Assembly: GCF_024814355.1 (NCBI RefSeq)
Contig: NZ_JANUXV010000006.1
Span: 1 to 64,000 of the forward strand
DNA from: Gleimia sp. 6138-11-ORH1
GTDB lineage: Bacteria > Actinomycetota > Actinomycetes > Actinomycetales > Actinomycetaceae
Reading direction: 5' to 3'
Length of the DNA: 64,000 nucleotides
The stretch's first letter is position 1; each line of letters starts with the position of its first letter. This document shows positions 8,799 to 17,070 of this stretch, in pieces. The notes beneath the pieces are model-generated. The model saw only the letters and a program-made list of their open reading frames with translations. It was not told where the DNA came from and did no database searches. Both the position numbers and the translations under genes were made by a program.

Positions 8799-10030
8799 AA
8801 TTTGGCGTGAACTACACACCGCGTGGAAACTGGTTCCACTCCTGGCTGGACTTTGATCCAGCTAAAGTAGCTGAAGATATGCAAACCATTGCCAGCATAG
8901 GCGCTGACCATGTGCGTATCTTCCCCCTATGGCCGATCCTGCAACCAAATCGCACGCTGATCCGCACAAAAGCAATCGATGACGTGGTGAAAGTTGCTGA
9001 ACTGGCTCATCAAGCCGGCTTGAATACCTCAATAGATGTCCTCCAAGGACACCTGTCCTCATTTGATTTCCTCCCCAGCTGGGTTTCCACCTGGCACCGG
9101 CGAAACCTTTTCACTGACCCGCAGGTGGTGGATGGACAACTACAGTTACTCACCGCCCTCGGAAAAGCCCTGAAAGACGTTCCCGGCACCACGGGACTGA
9201 CCGTAGGTAACGAATTTATCCAGTTCGCTGCCCTGCGTCACCCAGATGCCGACTTGATTTCTAAAACTGAAGCGAATCAATGGCTGGCAACCCTACTGGG
9301 GAAAGCCAAGGAAATTTGGCCCGCCGGGACGCACGTGCACTGCCACGACGACGACCTCTGGTTTGACGACACGCACCCCTTCACCCCCGCAGCAGCAGTT
9401 GAATACGGTGACTTAACTACCGTTCACTCCTGGGTATTTGGGCGGATCGGCCCGCGTTTTGGAAAAGGTGCGCCAGAGCTAACCCATTTTGCCCGCTACC
9501 TGTGTGAACTCGCAGCCGCCTGGTCACCCACCCCGGGTAGAGGCGTGTGGCTCCAAGAAATTGGCAGTCCCATAAACTACGTGGAAACCAGTGACGCTCC
9601 CCAATTCCTTTTAGAAACAGTGGGTAACTTGTTAGGAGCCGGCGGCGGGGGAGTCTCCCCCCATTTAGAAGCCATCACCTGGTGGTGTTCCCACGACGTT
9701 TCGCAAGACTTGGCAGATTTCCCCGTTTTAGAATATTCTTTGGGATTAATTTCCGAGGACGGAAAAGTCAAACCCATCGGGGAAGCCTTCAAAGAAGCCA
9801 CCCAACTCTACAGTGCCACCGAATATGAGCCGGTGGAACGCGAAAAACTGGTCTTTAACGCCCCGCAGTGGCAGCGTAGCCAAACCGATGCCACCCACGC
9901 ATTCTTTGATCAGTGGGTAGCGCACGCCCTCCAAGGGGACGTGAAAGCTATCGAACTGAACTTAAGCGGATATGAAGAAAAAATCGGAAAGCAAGCGCCG
10001 ACGCAAACTTTCCTTTCAACCTGGGAGTAA
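8795..10030 (+). CDS. GH5-like glycosidase, possible beta-mannosidase (GH5_18 type)
   Basis: 411 residues from a GTG overlapping the GH38 stop (GTGA), so the two are translationally coupled. A (beta/alpha)8 hydrolase start (MKFGVNYTPRGNWFHSW) is followed by VGNE with acid/base Glu140 and WLQEIG with nucleophile Glu255, the two catalytic Glu of clan GH-A about 115 residues apart. No signal peptide is seen. GH5 covers many activities; the pairing with GH38, an importer and a LacI repressor recalls bifidobacterial clusters in which a GH5_18 enzyme splits Man-beta-1,4-GlcNAc left after alpha-mannose removal. The subfamily call is from memory of those clusters and needs a profile search. Confidence 0.72.
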   Translation: MKFGVNYTPRGNWFHSWLDFDPAKVAEDMQTIASIGADHVRIFPLWPILQPNRTLIRTKAIDDVVKVAELAHQAGLNTSIDVLQGHLSSFDFLPSWVSTWHRRNLFTDPQVVDGQLQLLTALGKALKDVPGTTGLTVGNEFIQFAALRHPDADLISKTEANQWLATLLGKAKEIWPAGTHVHCHDDDLWFDDTHPFTPAAAVEYGDLTTVHSWVFGRIGPRFGKGAPELTHFARYLCELAAAWSPTPGRGVWLQEIGSPINYVETSDAPQFLLETVGNLLGAGGGGVSPHLEAITWWCSHDVSQDLADFPVLEYSLGLISEDGKVKPIGEAFKEATQLYSATEYEPVEREKLVFNAPQWQRSQTDATHAFFDQWVAHALQGDVKAIELNLSGYEEKIGKQAPTQTFLSTWE

Positions 10031-10085
10031 CCCCCACGGGACTTCCAACTAACCAAAATAAATAATTTCCAAGGAGGGAAAACAA

Positions 10086-11372
10086 ATGAGAACCAAACGT
10101 GTTCTATCTGCAGTAATTGCAGGCCTAGCCGCATTAAGCTTGGCAGCATGTACCGGTGGCGGCGCAGGCACCACACCTGAAGTTAGCTCCGACGTAAAAG
10201 GTCTAAGTGGGGAAATCACCTTCCAAACCTGGTCACTCAAAGGTGACCGATTCTCCCCCTACTTTGAAAAACTCATCAAAGACTTTGAAACCGCTAACCC
10301 AGGTGTGAAAATCAAATGGATTGACCAACCCGGTGACGGCTACGAAGATAAAATCCTCCAGCAAGCTAACTCTGGTGAACTCCCAGACGTAATCAACCTA
10401 CCTCCAGAATTCGCTTACAAACTGGCTCAGGTAGATCAGCTGATGGACCTGAAAGCAGCCGATGCGAAAACTCTTGATCTCTATGTCGAAGGGGCAAGTA
10501 AAGCCTACGAGTACCCAGAGATTGAAGGAACCTACGGGTACGCCTGGTATTTGGGAACTGACCTCAACTGGTACAACACAAAGATGCTTAAAGATGCCGG
10601 CGTGGATATCGACAAACTTCCTACCACTTTGGATGAACTATTCGAAATGGCTTCTAAAGTAGCCAAAGAAACAAACGGGAAAATTAAGATGATTTCTGAC
10701 GTACCCCGTACCGGGACTCTTTCAGCTGCCGGAGTGGAAATCTACAAGGACGGTAAGTTCGTTTTCAACACTCCAGAAGCTGTAAAAGTAGTGGAACGCT
10801 ACAAGAAAGCCTACGAGGACGGAGCTATGCCAGCCGAAGCGTTGAACGCCGACTACCTGGGGAACAAGACCCTGTACCTTTCAGGGAAAACTGCTTGGAC
10901 TACCGGCGCTGCTGGTTTCGCTTCTGACATGGCAAAAGACGCTCCAACTTTGGTAGCTGACACTGTAGTAACCCCACGAATCGGACACCCACCTTTGTTC
11001 ATTCAAGGTATTTCAGTAGCTAAGAATACTAAGAATCCTGAAGTTGCTTTAGCTTTCGCTAAGTACCTAACCAACACTGAAAACCAAGTGGAATTCGTTA
11101 AACTCGCCCAAGGTTTCTTCCCCGGAACTAAGGAAGCAAACGCAAACCCAGATTCTTTCACTTCAGTAATTGAATCCGAACTCCAAAAGCAGGCAACTGA
11201 AAAAGCTGCCGCCGCAATGGATGAAGCAACCCCTGAATACCCCATCCAGTTCACCTACGACATGGACACCTACCTCAAACAGCAGATGGCTCTGGCTGTT
11301 AAGGGTGAAATTTCCATTCAGGAAGCCTTAGATAAGGCCGTCGATTACGCGAATAAGAACCTCGCTAAGTAA
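10086..11372 (+). CDS. ABC sugar importer, solute-binding lipoprotein
   Basis: 428 residues. A lipoprotein signal (MRTKRVLSAVIAGLAALSLAAC) puts the lipidated Cys at about 22, followed by a Gly-rich tether, so the protein is anchored outside the membrane. The rest is a family 1 extracellular solute-binding protein (SBP_bac_1 type), with GEITFQTWSLKGD and LPDVINLPPEFAYKLA among the recognisable parts. AAGGAGGG precedes the ATG. It follows the two glycosidases and precedes two permeases, so it should deliver the glycan that they degrade. A long stem-loop sits directly after it, probably keeping its mRNA more abundant than the permease part. Confidence 0.93.
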   Translation: MRTKRVLSAVIAGLAALSLAACTGGGAGTTPEVSSDVKGLSGEITFQTWSLKGDRFSPYFEKLIKDFETANPGVKIKWIDQPGDGYEDKILQQANSGELPDVINLPPEFAYKLAQVDQLMDLKAADAKTLDLYVEGASKAYEYPEIEGTYGYAWYLGTDLNWYNTKMLKDAGVDIDKLPTTLDELFEMASKVAKETNGKIKMISDVPRTGTLSAAGVEIYKDGKFVFNTPEAVKVVERYKKAYEDGAMPAEALNADYLGNKTLYLSGKTAWTTGAAGFASDMAKDAPTLVADTVVTPRIGHPPLFIQGISVAKNTKNPEVALAFAKYLTNTENQVEFVKLAQGFFPGTKEANANPDSFTSVIESELQKQATEKAAAAMDEATPEYPIQFTYDMDTYLKQQMALAVKGEISIQEALDKAVDYANKNLAK

Positions 11373-11378
11373 TCAACC

Positions 11379-11419
11379 TGTGAGGGTGTGCGGTGGCATC
11401 TGCACCACACACCCTCACA
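11379..11419 (+). promoter_or_regulatory. Intra-operon stem-loop between binding protein and permeases
   Basis: TGTGAGGGTGTG (11379-11390) pairs perfectly with CACACCCTCACA (11408-11419), and GGTG/TGCACC inside extends it. No T-run follows, so it is more likely a 3'-end stabiliser or partial attenuator than a full terminator. A direct repeat CTTTAGTTA (11454-11462, 11466-11474) lies between it and the next ribosome site. Confidence 0.65.
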
Positions 11420-11487
11420 AATCTTCCCAACCAAAAGAGCTTTAATCACAGAACTTTAGTTACTGCTTTAGTTAAAGGAGGCGGAAA

Positions 11488-12441
11488 ATGAAATCCTACC
11501 GCTGGTACACGCCATACATACTTTTGGCTCCGGCGATTGTGTGGGTAGTAGTCTTTGCAATCTGGCCATTTCTAAACACAGTCTACCTAGCCTTCACAGA
11601 CGCCCGGCCCCTGCGGAAACCAAACTGGGTGGGACTGGAAAACTTCCAAGAACTTTTTGCAGACGAACGCTTCACCTATGCGATGACGACCAGTTTCGTG
11701 TACGTCCTCATTTGCGTTCCTCTGCTAACTTTCCTACCTCTTTTTCTGGCTCTTTTAGTACAAAAGAAAATCCCCGCTATTTCGATTTTCCGCACCACCT
11801 ACTATTTCCCAGTGATCGCTTCAGTGGTAGTAGTCGGGATTATTTGGAGCTGGATTTTCGACACTAAAGGCATCATCAACGAATCTTTAATGTTCACCGG
11901 TGTGATTGACGAACCGATTACTTTCCTCATCGATCGTTGGCTAATTCTCTTATCCGCCATTTCTCTCACCGTTTGGAAAGGGCTGGGATACTACATGGTA
12001 GTTTACCTAGCGGCACTTACTAACGTTTCCCCTGAACTCCACGAAGCTGCCGCTTTAGACGGGGCCAACACCTGGCAGCGTTTTTGGAACGTCACTGTTC
12101 CTGCGGTACGTCCCGCCATGATGCTAATTTCTGCGCTGATTACAGTTGCCGCGATGCGTATCTTCGCTGAAATCTACGTGCTCACTAATGGAACCGGTGG
12201 ACCCGGTGGGCAAGCCCAATCCCTGGTAATGCTAATCCAACAAACCGGAAAAGGCTTAAACGGGCGGTTAGGTTACGCCTCCGCCGTATCAGTGGTACTT
12301 TTCTTCCTCACCATTGTGCCTCTACTGATTGTGGGTTGGATTAATCAAGGAGAGCAGATCCGCACCGCCCTCGAAAACAGGAAGAAGCGCCGCGCCCAAC
12401 GTAAAAATGGGAAACTAATCGCGGAAGGAACCACGAAATGA
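11488..12441 (+). CDS. ABC sugar importer, permease (MalF/UgpA type)
   Basis: 317 residues with about six membrane helices starting at residue ~10 (ILLAPAIVWVVVFAIWPFL). The cytoplasmic EAA loop reads EAAALDGANTWQRFWNVTVPAVRP, the docking site for the ABC ATPase. AAAGGAGG precedes the ATG at 11488. It overlaps the second permease by four bases (ATGA). No ATPase gene is in this operon, so a shared MsmK/MalK-like ATPase encoded elsewhere is implied, as is common for Gram-positive CUT1 importers. Confidence 0.93.
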   Translation: MKSYRWYTPYILLAPAIVWVVVFAIWPFLNTVYLAFTDARPLRKPNWVGLENFQELFADERFTYAMTTSFVYVLICVPLLTFLPLFLALLVQKKIPAISIFRTTYYFPVIASVVVVGIIWSWIFDTKGIINESLMFTGVIDEPITFLIDRWLILLSAISLTVWKGLGYYMVVYLAALTNVSPELHEAAALDGANTWQRFWNVTVPAVRPAMMLISALITVAAMRIFAEIYVLTNGTGGPGGQAQSLVMLIQQTGKGLNGRLGYASAVSVVLFFLTIVPLLIVGWINQGEQIRTALENRKKRRAQRKNGKLIAEGTTK

Positions 12442-13310
12442 AAATTAACCGACCCTGGCGCCGCCGCGGCGAAGCGGATTTCGCAAAACCAACCTTACAG
12501 GGACTAATTTTCCGCTATATTCTGCTGGTCTTTGTCATGGTGATTACTGTAGGCCCCTTCATTTGGCAGCTTTCTACTTCCCTTAAAGGCCCGTTTGAGG
12601 ACATTTATATGTTCCCTCCGAACTTGATTCCGGCTGAACCAACTTTGGAAAACTATGCGGAAGTAACCCGCACTATTCCGGTAGTTTCCTACGCGTGGCA
12701 CTCGCTTTTAGTGGCTTTAGCTACCGTTGTCACTAACGTCATTTTTGCTACTGCTGCCGGTTATGCGCTGGCTCAAATGCAGTTTAAGGGCAAAGCTATC
12801 TTAATGATTCTGATTCTTTCAACCCTTTTACTTCCGGGTGAAGTTACCCTTACCTCACAGTATTTGACGGTGAAAAGTATGGGCTTGGCAAATACTTTAG
12901 TGGGTGTTTTCTTACCCGGTGCAATCACGGCGATTAACGTTCTATTGATGACTACCGCCGCAGCTGCCGTGCCACAGTCGATTTTAGATGCGGCTGCGAT
13001 TGATGGTGCTTCAGTTATGCAGCGAATCCGCCATATTCTTTGGCCTAATGTTAAGGGAATGGCTTCAGTAGTGGCATTGATGAGTTTCATTCAAGCTTGG
13101 GATGATTTCCTGTGGCCCCTGGTGGTTTTATCCGATCCGGAAAAGTACACGCTGACGGTGGGGATGGAGTATTTGAAATCCACGATGAGTAATAATCCGC
13201 GGGTGGTGGCAGCGGGTACGATGATTGCGCTAATGCCGATTATTTTACTTTTCGTTTCCACTCAAAAGCAGTTCTTCCGCGGAGTAGAAGCTGGCGGGGT
13301 GAAAGGTTAA
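12438..13310 (+). CDS. ABC sugar importer, permease (MalG/UgpE type)
   Basis: 290 residues, six predicted membrane helices, first near residues 22-43. The EAA-loop equivalent reads DAAAIDGASVMQRIRHILWPNVKG. The ATG overlaps the stop of the previous permease (ATGA), so the pair is translationally coupled and should form a heterodimeric channel. It is the last gene of the mannoside operon; a strong terminator follows at 13327. Confidence 0.93.
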   Translation: MKINRPWRRRGEADFAKPTLQGLIFRYILLVFVMVITVGPFIWQLSTSLKGPFEDIYMFPPNLIPAEPTLENYAEVTRTIPVVSYAWHSLLVALATVVTNVIFATAAGYALAQMQFKGKAILMILILSTLLLPGEVTLTSQYLTVKSMGLANTLVGVFLPGAITAINVLLMTTAAAAVPQSILDAAAIDGASVMQRIRHILWPNVKGMASVVALMSFIQAWDDFLWPLVVLSDPEKYTLTVGMEYLKSTMSNNPRVVAAGTMIALMPIILLFVSTQKQFFRGVEAGGVKG

Positions 13311-13326
13311 GTCGGATAACTTTAAT

Positions 13327-13367
13327 GGGGGCTTGGCGGAAGTATTTCCGCCAAGCCCCCCTTTTTT
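13327..13367 (+). terminator. Rho-independent terminator of the mannoside operon
   Basis: GGGGGCTTGGCGGAA (13327-13341) pairs with TTCCGCCAAGCCCCC (13346-13360) round a 4-nt loop; after one more C come six T (13362-13367). Confidence 0.95.
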
Positions 13368-13439
13368 GTCTTTGGGATTTGCAATTAAGCAGGGTGTTTT
13401 ACGTGCCTTTTAAAGGGTTTTCCCAAGGGCGTGGTAAAA

Positions 13440-15101
13440 CTATTTTTTCTGTGCATTAAGGACTTCTAAACCGAACTGTAAAGAGATTGCTCCACCAGAG
13501 AAGTTCTGGCAGTCAATCCCGTGGGCTTGTAGAATCCGCTGCGCTAGGTAAGAGCGTAAACCGGACTGGCAGTGAACACTGACTCGGCGTCCAGCTGCGG
13601 CGGTGCGGACTTCTTCAATCCGGTCACGTAGTTCTGGAAGAGGGATTAGTAAAGACTCGGGGAGCTTAAACTTTCCATCTACTTCTGCGTGGTTGCGCAC
13701 GTCCAGCACTAAATCGGTTTCGATTACTGTAGGAATGTCTTTCCAATCCCAGGTGGGGCAGTTGTCGAATAGAATATTTCCGGCGGTGAAGCCCAGCATA
13801 TTTACCAGGTCTTTGGCGGAGCCGATTGGAGGTGAGTAGCAAAGTTCCAGTTCGGCTAAGTCATCTGCGGTCATTCCGGCGCGCAGGGCGGTTGCTAAAA
13901 CGTCGATGCGTTTATCGGCTCCGTCTGGGCCAACTGCTTGGGCGCCGAGCAGGTGTCCATCGGGGGAGAAAAAGCCGGTTAGGTGGATTTGTTTCGCACC
14001 GGGGTAGTAGCCGGCATGCTGGCTGCCGTGTACGCGCACAGTGGTGTATTCGGTGTTGCCTTCTAAAGCGCGTGAGTTAGCGCCGGTTACGGCGGCGACT
14101 ACGTCGAAAACGCGGACTACTGCGGTGCCGAGGACGGGTTTTTGCTCGATAGTGGCGTGTCCTAAAGCCTGGTCGGCGGCGCGGCGCCCTTGGCGGTTGG
14201 CGGGGCCAGCTAGGAAGATGGGGGCAAGTCGCCCGTCGTGGAAGCGTACTTGCACTACGTCCCCGGCGGCTAAAATATCTGGGTCAGAGGTGACTTGGTT
14301 GTCATCTACAATCACTGCGCCGCGTTCAGAAAGTTCCAGTCCAGCTTCTTTAGCCAGTTCTGACCGAGGGCGTACCCCTAAGGAAGCGAGAATTAAACCG
14401 GTTTCTACGGTAGAACCGTCAGAGAGGTGTACGATTGCACCGTTTGCGGTTTCTTCAACGCGCTGGGCCAGCACCCCTAAGCGGAGGTCTACACCGTGTT
14501 CGCGAAGTTCACGGTGGAGAACAACTGCCAGATCTGGTTCTAGGAGGGGCATTACCTGGGGGGCTGCTTCAACTAGGGTAACTGTGTAACCTTGATGAAC
14601 CAGGGCTTCGACTGCTTCTAAGCCGATGAATCCAGCGCCCAGGACGGTTACGTGTGTAGGTTTGCGTTCGGCCAGGTCGGCAAGGAAAGCATCCATTTGG
14701 GGGATGGTGCGCAGGCCGTGAACTACGGGTAGTTCCAGGCCGGGAACTGGGGGGAGTACTGCGTCTGCTCCGGGAGCGAGGATTAGTTTGTCGTAGCTTT
14801 CGGTGTATTCACCGTCTGGGCCGGAAACGGAAACAGTTTTTTCTGCGCGGTTAATTTTGGTGACAGTTGAGTTTACTCGCACATCTAAGTTTGCGCGGGA
14901 TTTTAGGGTTTGGGGAGTGTGGAGTAAAAGGGAATCGCGTTCGGCGATTTCTTTACCTACGTGGTAGGGAAGTCCACAGTTGGCGAAAGACACGTATGGC
15001 CCGGCCTCGAAAACGATAATTTCTGCTTTTTCATCTAAACGGCGTGCTCTGGCAGCTGCTGACATACCTGCGGCGACACCACCGACAACAACAAGTTTCA
15101 T
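13440..15101 (-). CDS. CoA-disulfide reductase with C-terminal rhodanese domain
   Basis: 553 residues. The N-terminal FAD dinucleotide-fold MKLVVVGGVAAGMSAAARARR and SFANCGLPYHVG (redox Cys about 42) are those of single-cysteine CoA-disulfide/NADH:persulfide reductases, followed by an NAD-binding fold (VTVLGAGFIGLEA) and a dimerisation domain. The last ~90 residues are a rhodanese domain with VHCQSGLRSY (Cys about 511). Such fusions reduce CoA disulfide, CoA persulfide or polysulfide using NAD(P)H. The start is the ATG at 15101 with AAAGGAAG before it. It stands alone between a convergent operon and its own upstream promoter region. Confidence 0.9.
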   Translation of the reverse strand: MKLVVVGGVAAGMSAAARARRLDEKAEIIVFEAGPYVSFANCGLPYHVGKEIAERDSLLLHTPQTLKSRANLDVRVNSTVTKINRAEKTVSVSGPDGEYTESYDKLILAPGADAVLPPVPGLELPVVHGLRTIPQMDAFLADLAERKPTHVTVLGAGFIGLEAVEALVHQGYTVTLVEAAPQVMPLLEPDLAVVLHRELREHGVDLRLGVLAQRVEETANGAIVHLSDGSTVETGLILASLGVRPRSELAKEAGLELSERGAVIVDDNQVTSDPDILAAGDVVQVRFHDGRLAPIFLAGPANRQGRRAADQALGHATIEQKPVLGTAVVRVFDVVAAVTGANSRALEGNTEYTTVRVHGSQHAGYYPGAKQIHLTGFFSPDGHLLGAQAVGPDGADKRIDVLATALRAGMTADDLAELELCYSPPIGSAKDLVNMLGFTAGNILFDNCPTWDWKDIPTVIETDLVLDVRNHAEVDGKFKLPESLLIPLPELRDRIEEVRTAAAGRRVSVHCQSGLRSYLAQRILQAHGIDCQNFSGGAISLQFGLEVLNAQKK

Positions 15102-15188
15102 AATCTTCCTTTCATTGTAGCACAAAACTCTTCTATATAAGGATACCTGATTTGCAGACGCGAAGCGGACTGAACCGAAAAACCTAGC

Positions 15189-15232
15189 AAAAAATGTCCG
15201 GTCAGTTACCTTAGATAACTAACCGGACATTT
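15189..15232 (-). terminator. Terminator of the PspC-associated operon
   Basis: On the minus strand AAATGTCCGGT (complement of 15222-15232) pairs with ACCGGACATTT (complement of 15192-15202), with a further TAACT/AGTTA pairing inside, and a run of six T (complement of 15189-15194) follows. Confidence 0.88.
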
Positions 15233-15249
15233 CTAAAACACAGTTATTA

Positions 15250-15714
15250 TTAACGGCGCTTACGCTCTTTAAGTGCAGTGACGAAAGCAAATACTAAAAG
15301 AACTAAACCAATTGCTCCGGAAGAAACAATCGCGAGCACCACCGGATCAATTCCATTCGTGAACGGAAGTACGATAATGAAAACCCCGATCGCAAAGACA
15401 ATGAAAGCCCAGGCAAGTAAACCAAAGTTAATTCCCTTAGAACCGGCAACTGAATCCGCGGAATAAGAAGCGCTATCATAAGTGCCGCTGGGGAAAGAAG
15501 TATCAGTTCCAGCCAGGGGAGCTTCAGATCCTACCGGCGGCACATCGGCATTAGTCTCAGCGAACGACGGGGCCGGGCTGACAGGGGTCTCTCCGGTGGC
15601 TTCAGGTGAAAATGCGGAAACAGTAGGGCTGGAAGTAACGCTTTCGGCAGGTTCTACTGTGTCAGTAAGTTCATCTGGAGCAGGGGTTTGTGAAAAATCA
15701 TTTTGCGTAGACAT
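15250..15714 (-). CDS. Small membrane protein of unknown function, downstream of pspC
   Basis: 154 residues from the ATG at 15714, with AAGGAAAG before it. The first ~95 residues are a Thr/Ser/Pro/Glu-rich, disordered and acidic tail; two hydrophobic helices follow (LLAWAFIVFAIGVFIIVLPF and IVSSGAIGLVLLVFAFVTAL), ending KERKRR. I do not recognise a named family. It starts 13 bp after the PspC-domain gene and shares its transcript and terminator, so it likely belongs to the same envelope module. Confidence 0.8.
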   Translation of the reverse strand: MSTQNDFSQTPAPDELTDTVEPAESVTSSPTVSAFSPEATGETPVSPAPSFAETNADVPPVGSEAPLAGTDTSFPSGTYDSASYSADSVAGSKGINFGLLAWAFIVFAIGVFIIVLPFTNGIDPVVLAIVSSGAIGLVLLVFAFVTALKERKRR

Positions 15715-15727
15715 GGTAGAGCTTTCC

Positions 15728-16957
15728 TTAATGAATTGGGTAATGAATCGAGGGGGCATACCCTAAGATAAAGGGCGAGAGTAGGAATAAAACGACAATA
15801 CTTAAAGCCGTTAGCCAAGTTCCTTGGCGACCTTTAATAGCCAAATAACCCAGCATTAAGCCCATGGAAATGAAAGCTATTCCAAGGAAGTTTAAGAAAA
15901 CTAACTCTGAGGTAAGAGGGAGGAAACTAAGTTCCTTAGCTAAAAGTAAGAAAGCTAGGGAAACTAAGCTAAACCCGGCCAGACCCAGGAAGGCGGCAAC
16001 TCCAGGGCCTCTGCCCCAACGGCCTCCTATCTCTGCCATTTCCCCCGGGTAATACAGCGGAGGCTGCGCAACTGACGGAATATTAGGTGAATGCGCAGGC
16101 GGATAAGCGTAGTTTCCATACCCATTGACAGGAATCTGCAACGGAAGTTCCGGAGCAGCCGGTACAAATGTGGGAAGCGAATCAGCCGGAGGAGCCCAAT
16201 TCCTTGGCGACGCCTCCGGGGGGAGTGAACCTTCAGCAACAGGGGTAGCTTCAGTGAACTGTGGAGCAGGCGGAGTCTGCGGAGCTTCAAAAACAGGTGG
16301 ATTCTGTGCAGCAGGTGGAGTGGGAGCTGCAGCTTCGAAATTTGCGAAAGGTTGAGGGGCATTAGGAGATGAAGGATACATGGTAGTTTCACCTTTCGAG
16401 TTTGATTTATTACGATGGGCAAAAAAGATGATTACCCCAATAAGCAGAGCAACTATCGTCAGCGGAGAAACTGAAAAAAAGACATTATCGAAGGTAGGAT
16501 CGAGTAAACCTAAGTTAAATCGAAAACCCCGAGAAGTTAATGCCGCAATAGTACCCAGCAAAATAAGTGCTTGCGAACCGGTAAACCGCGACGCTAAAAG
16601 TTCCTCTAACTCGATGGACTCAGAATGTTCTTCCGGCAACAGCGCCCAGGTGAGCATATACAGTAAAGTAGCCACTGGGAAAGAAACCAGTAAGAGGATG
16701 ATAAAGATCCCGCGGACAATCGCAACATCCCACTGGAATCTCTTAGCAACAGCGAGGGCGATTCCCCCTAACCAACCGTTTTGAGAACGTCGCCAAGTCA
16801 GCGCCCGCAGTTCAGTAAAAAACTTAGCCGTAGGTGGCTTTCTGTAAGGTGCTTGCGGAGGACCATAGCCACCGGGAGGACCATAGCCACCGGGAGGAAC
16901 AGCTCCAGCAAAAGGAGGCTGCCCATTCGCAGAATTATTATTATCAAAAGTATTCAT
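15728..16957 (-). CDS. PspC-domain membrane protein
   Basis: 409 residues from the ATG at 16957; upstream in-frame codons lack a start context. After a Gly/Pro/Tyr-rich N-terminus (repeated GGYGPP) comes a PspC domain at about 35-100 (WRRSQNGWLGGIALAVAKRF... and a transmembrane segment ending in WALLPEE), two or three further membrane helices, a long Pro/Ala-rich linker and about three helices at the C-terminus. PspC domains sense envelope stress or partner with PspC-type kinases. It is divergent from such a kinase, 113 bp away. GACAAT six bases before the ATG suggests a leaderless start; a GAGG is too close to the ATG to serve as a normal ribosome site. Confidence 0.87.
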   Translation of the reverse strand: MNTFDNNNSANGQPPFAGAVPPGGYGPPGGYGPPQAPYRKPPTAKFFTELRALTWRRSQNGWLGGIALAVAKRFQWDVAIVRGIFIILLLVSFPVATLLYMLTWALLPEEHSESIELEELLASRFTGSQALILLGTIAALTSRGFRFNLGLLDPTFDNVFFSVSPLTIVALLIGVIIFFAHRNKSNSKGETTMYPSSPNAPQPFANFEAAAPTPPAAQNPPVFEAPQTPPAPQFTEATPVAEGSLPPEASPRNWAPPADSLPTFVPAAPELPLQIPVNGYGNYAYPPAHSPNIPSVAQPPLYYPGEMAEIGGRWGRGPGVAAFLGLAGFSLVSLAFLLLAKELSFLPLTSELVFLNFLGIAFISMGLMLGYLAIKGRQGTWLTALSIVVLFLLSPFILGYAPSIHYPIH

Positions 16958-17050
16958 ACCTCTATTGTCAATAAAAATACAGCCGACAGCTATCGGGGAA
17001 ACCCCTGATTGCACCCTGAAATATGCAGAAAATATAGAGGATTGAACAGA

Positions 17051-17065
17051 AAGTCTGGCAGACTT
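17051..17065. promoter_or_regulatory. Palindrome in the divergent PspC/kinase promoter region
   Basis: AAGTCTGGCAGACTT is a perfect 6-bp inverted repeat with a 3-bp centre, ending 5 bp before the kinase start codon. It may be an operator, perhaps for the LuxR-type regulator encoded two genes on; this is inference from position. Confidence 0.4.
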
Positions 17066-17070
17066 AAAAA

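Noticed and set aside
13826-14589. Long + strand frames within the CoA-disulfide reductase gene
   Set aside because: They are antisense shadows of a clear enzyme with intact motifs.
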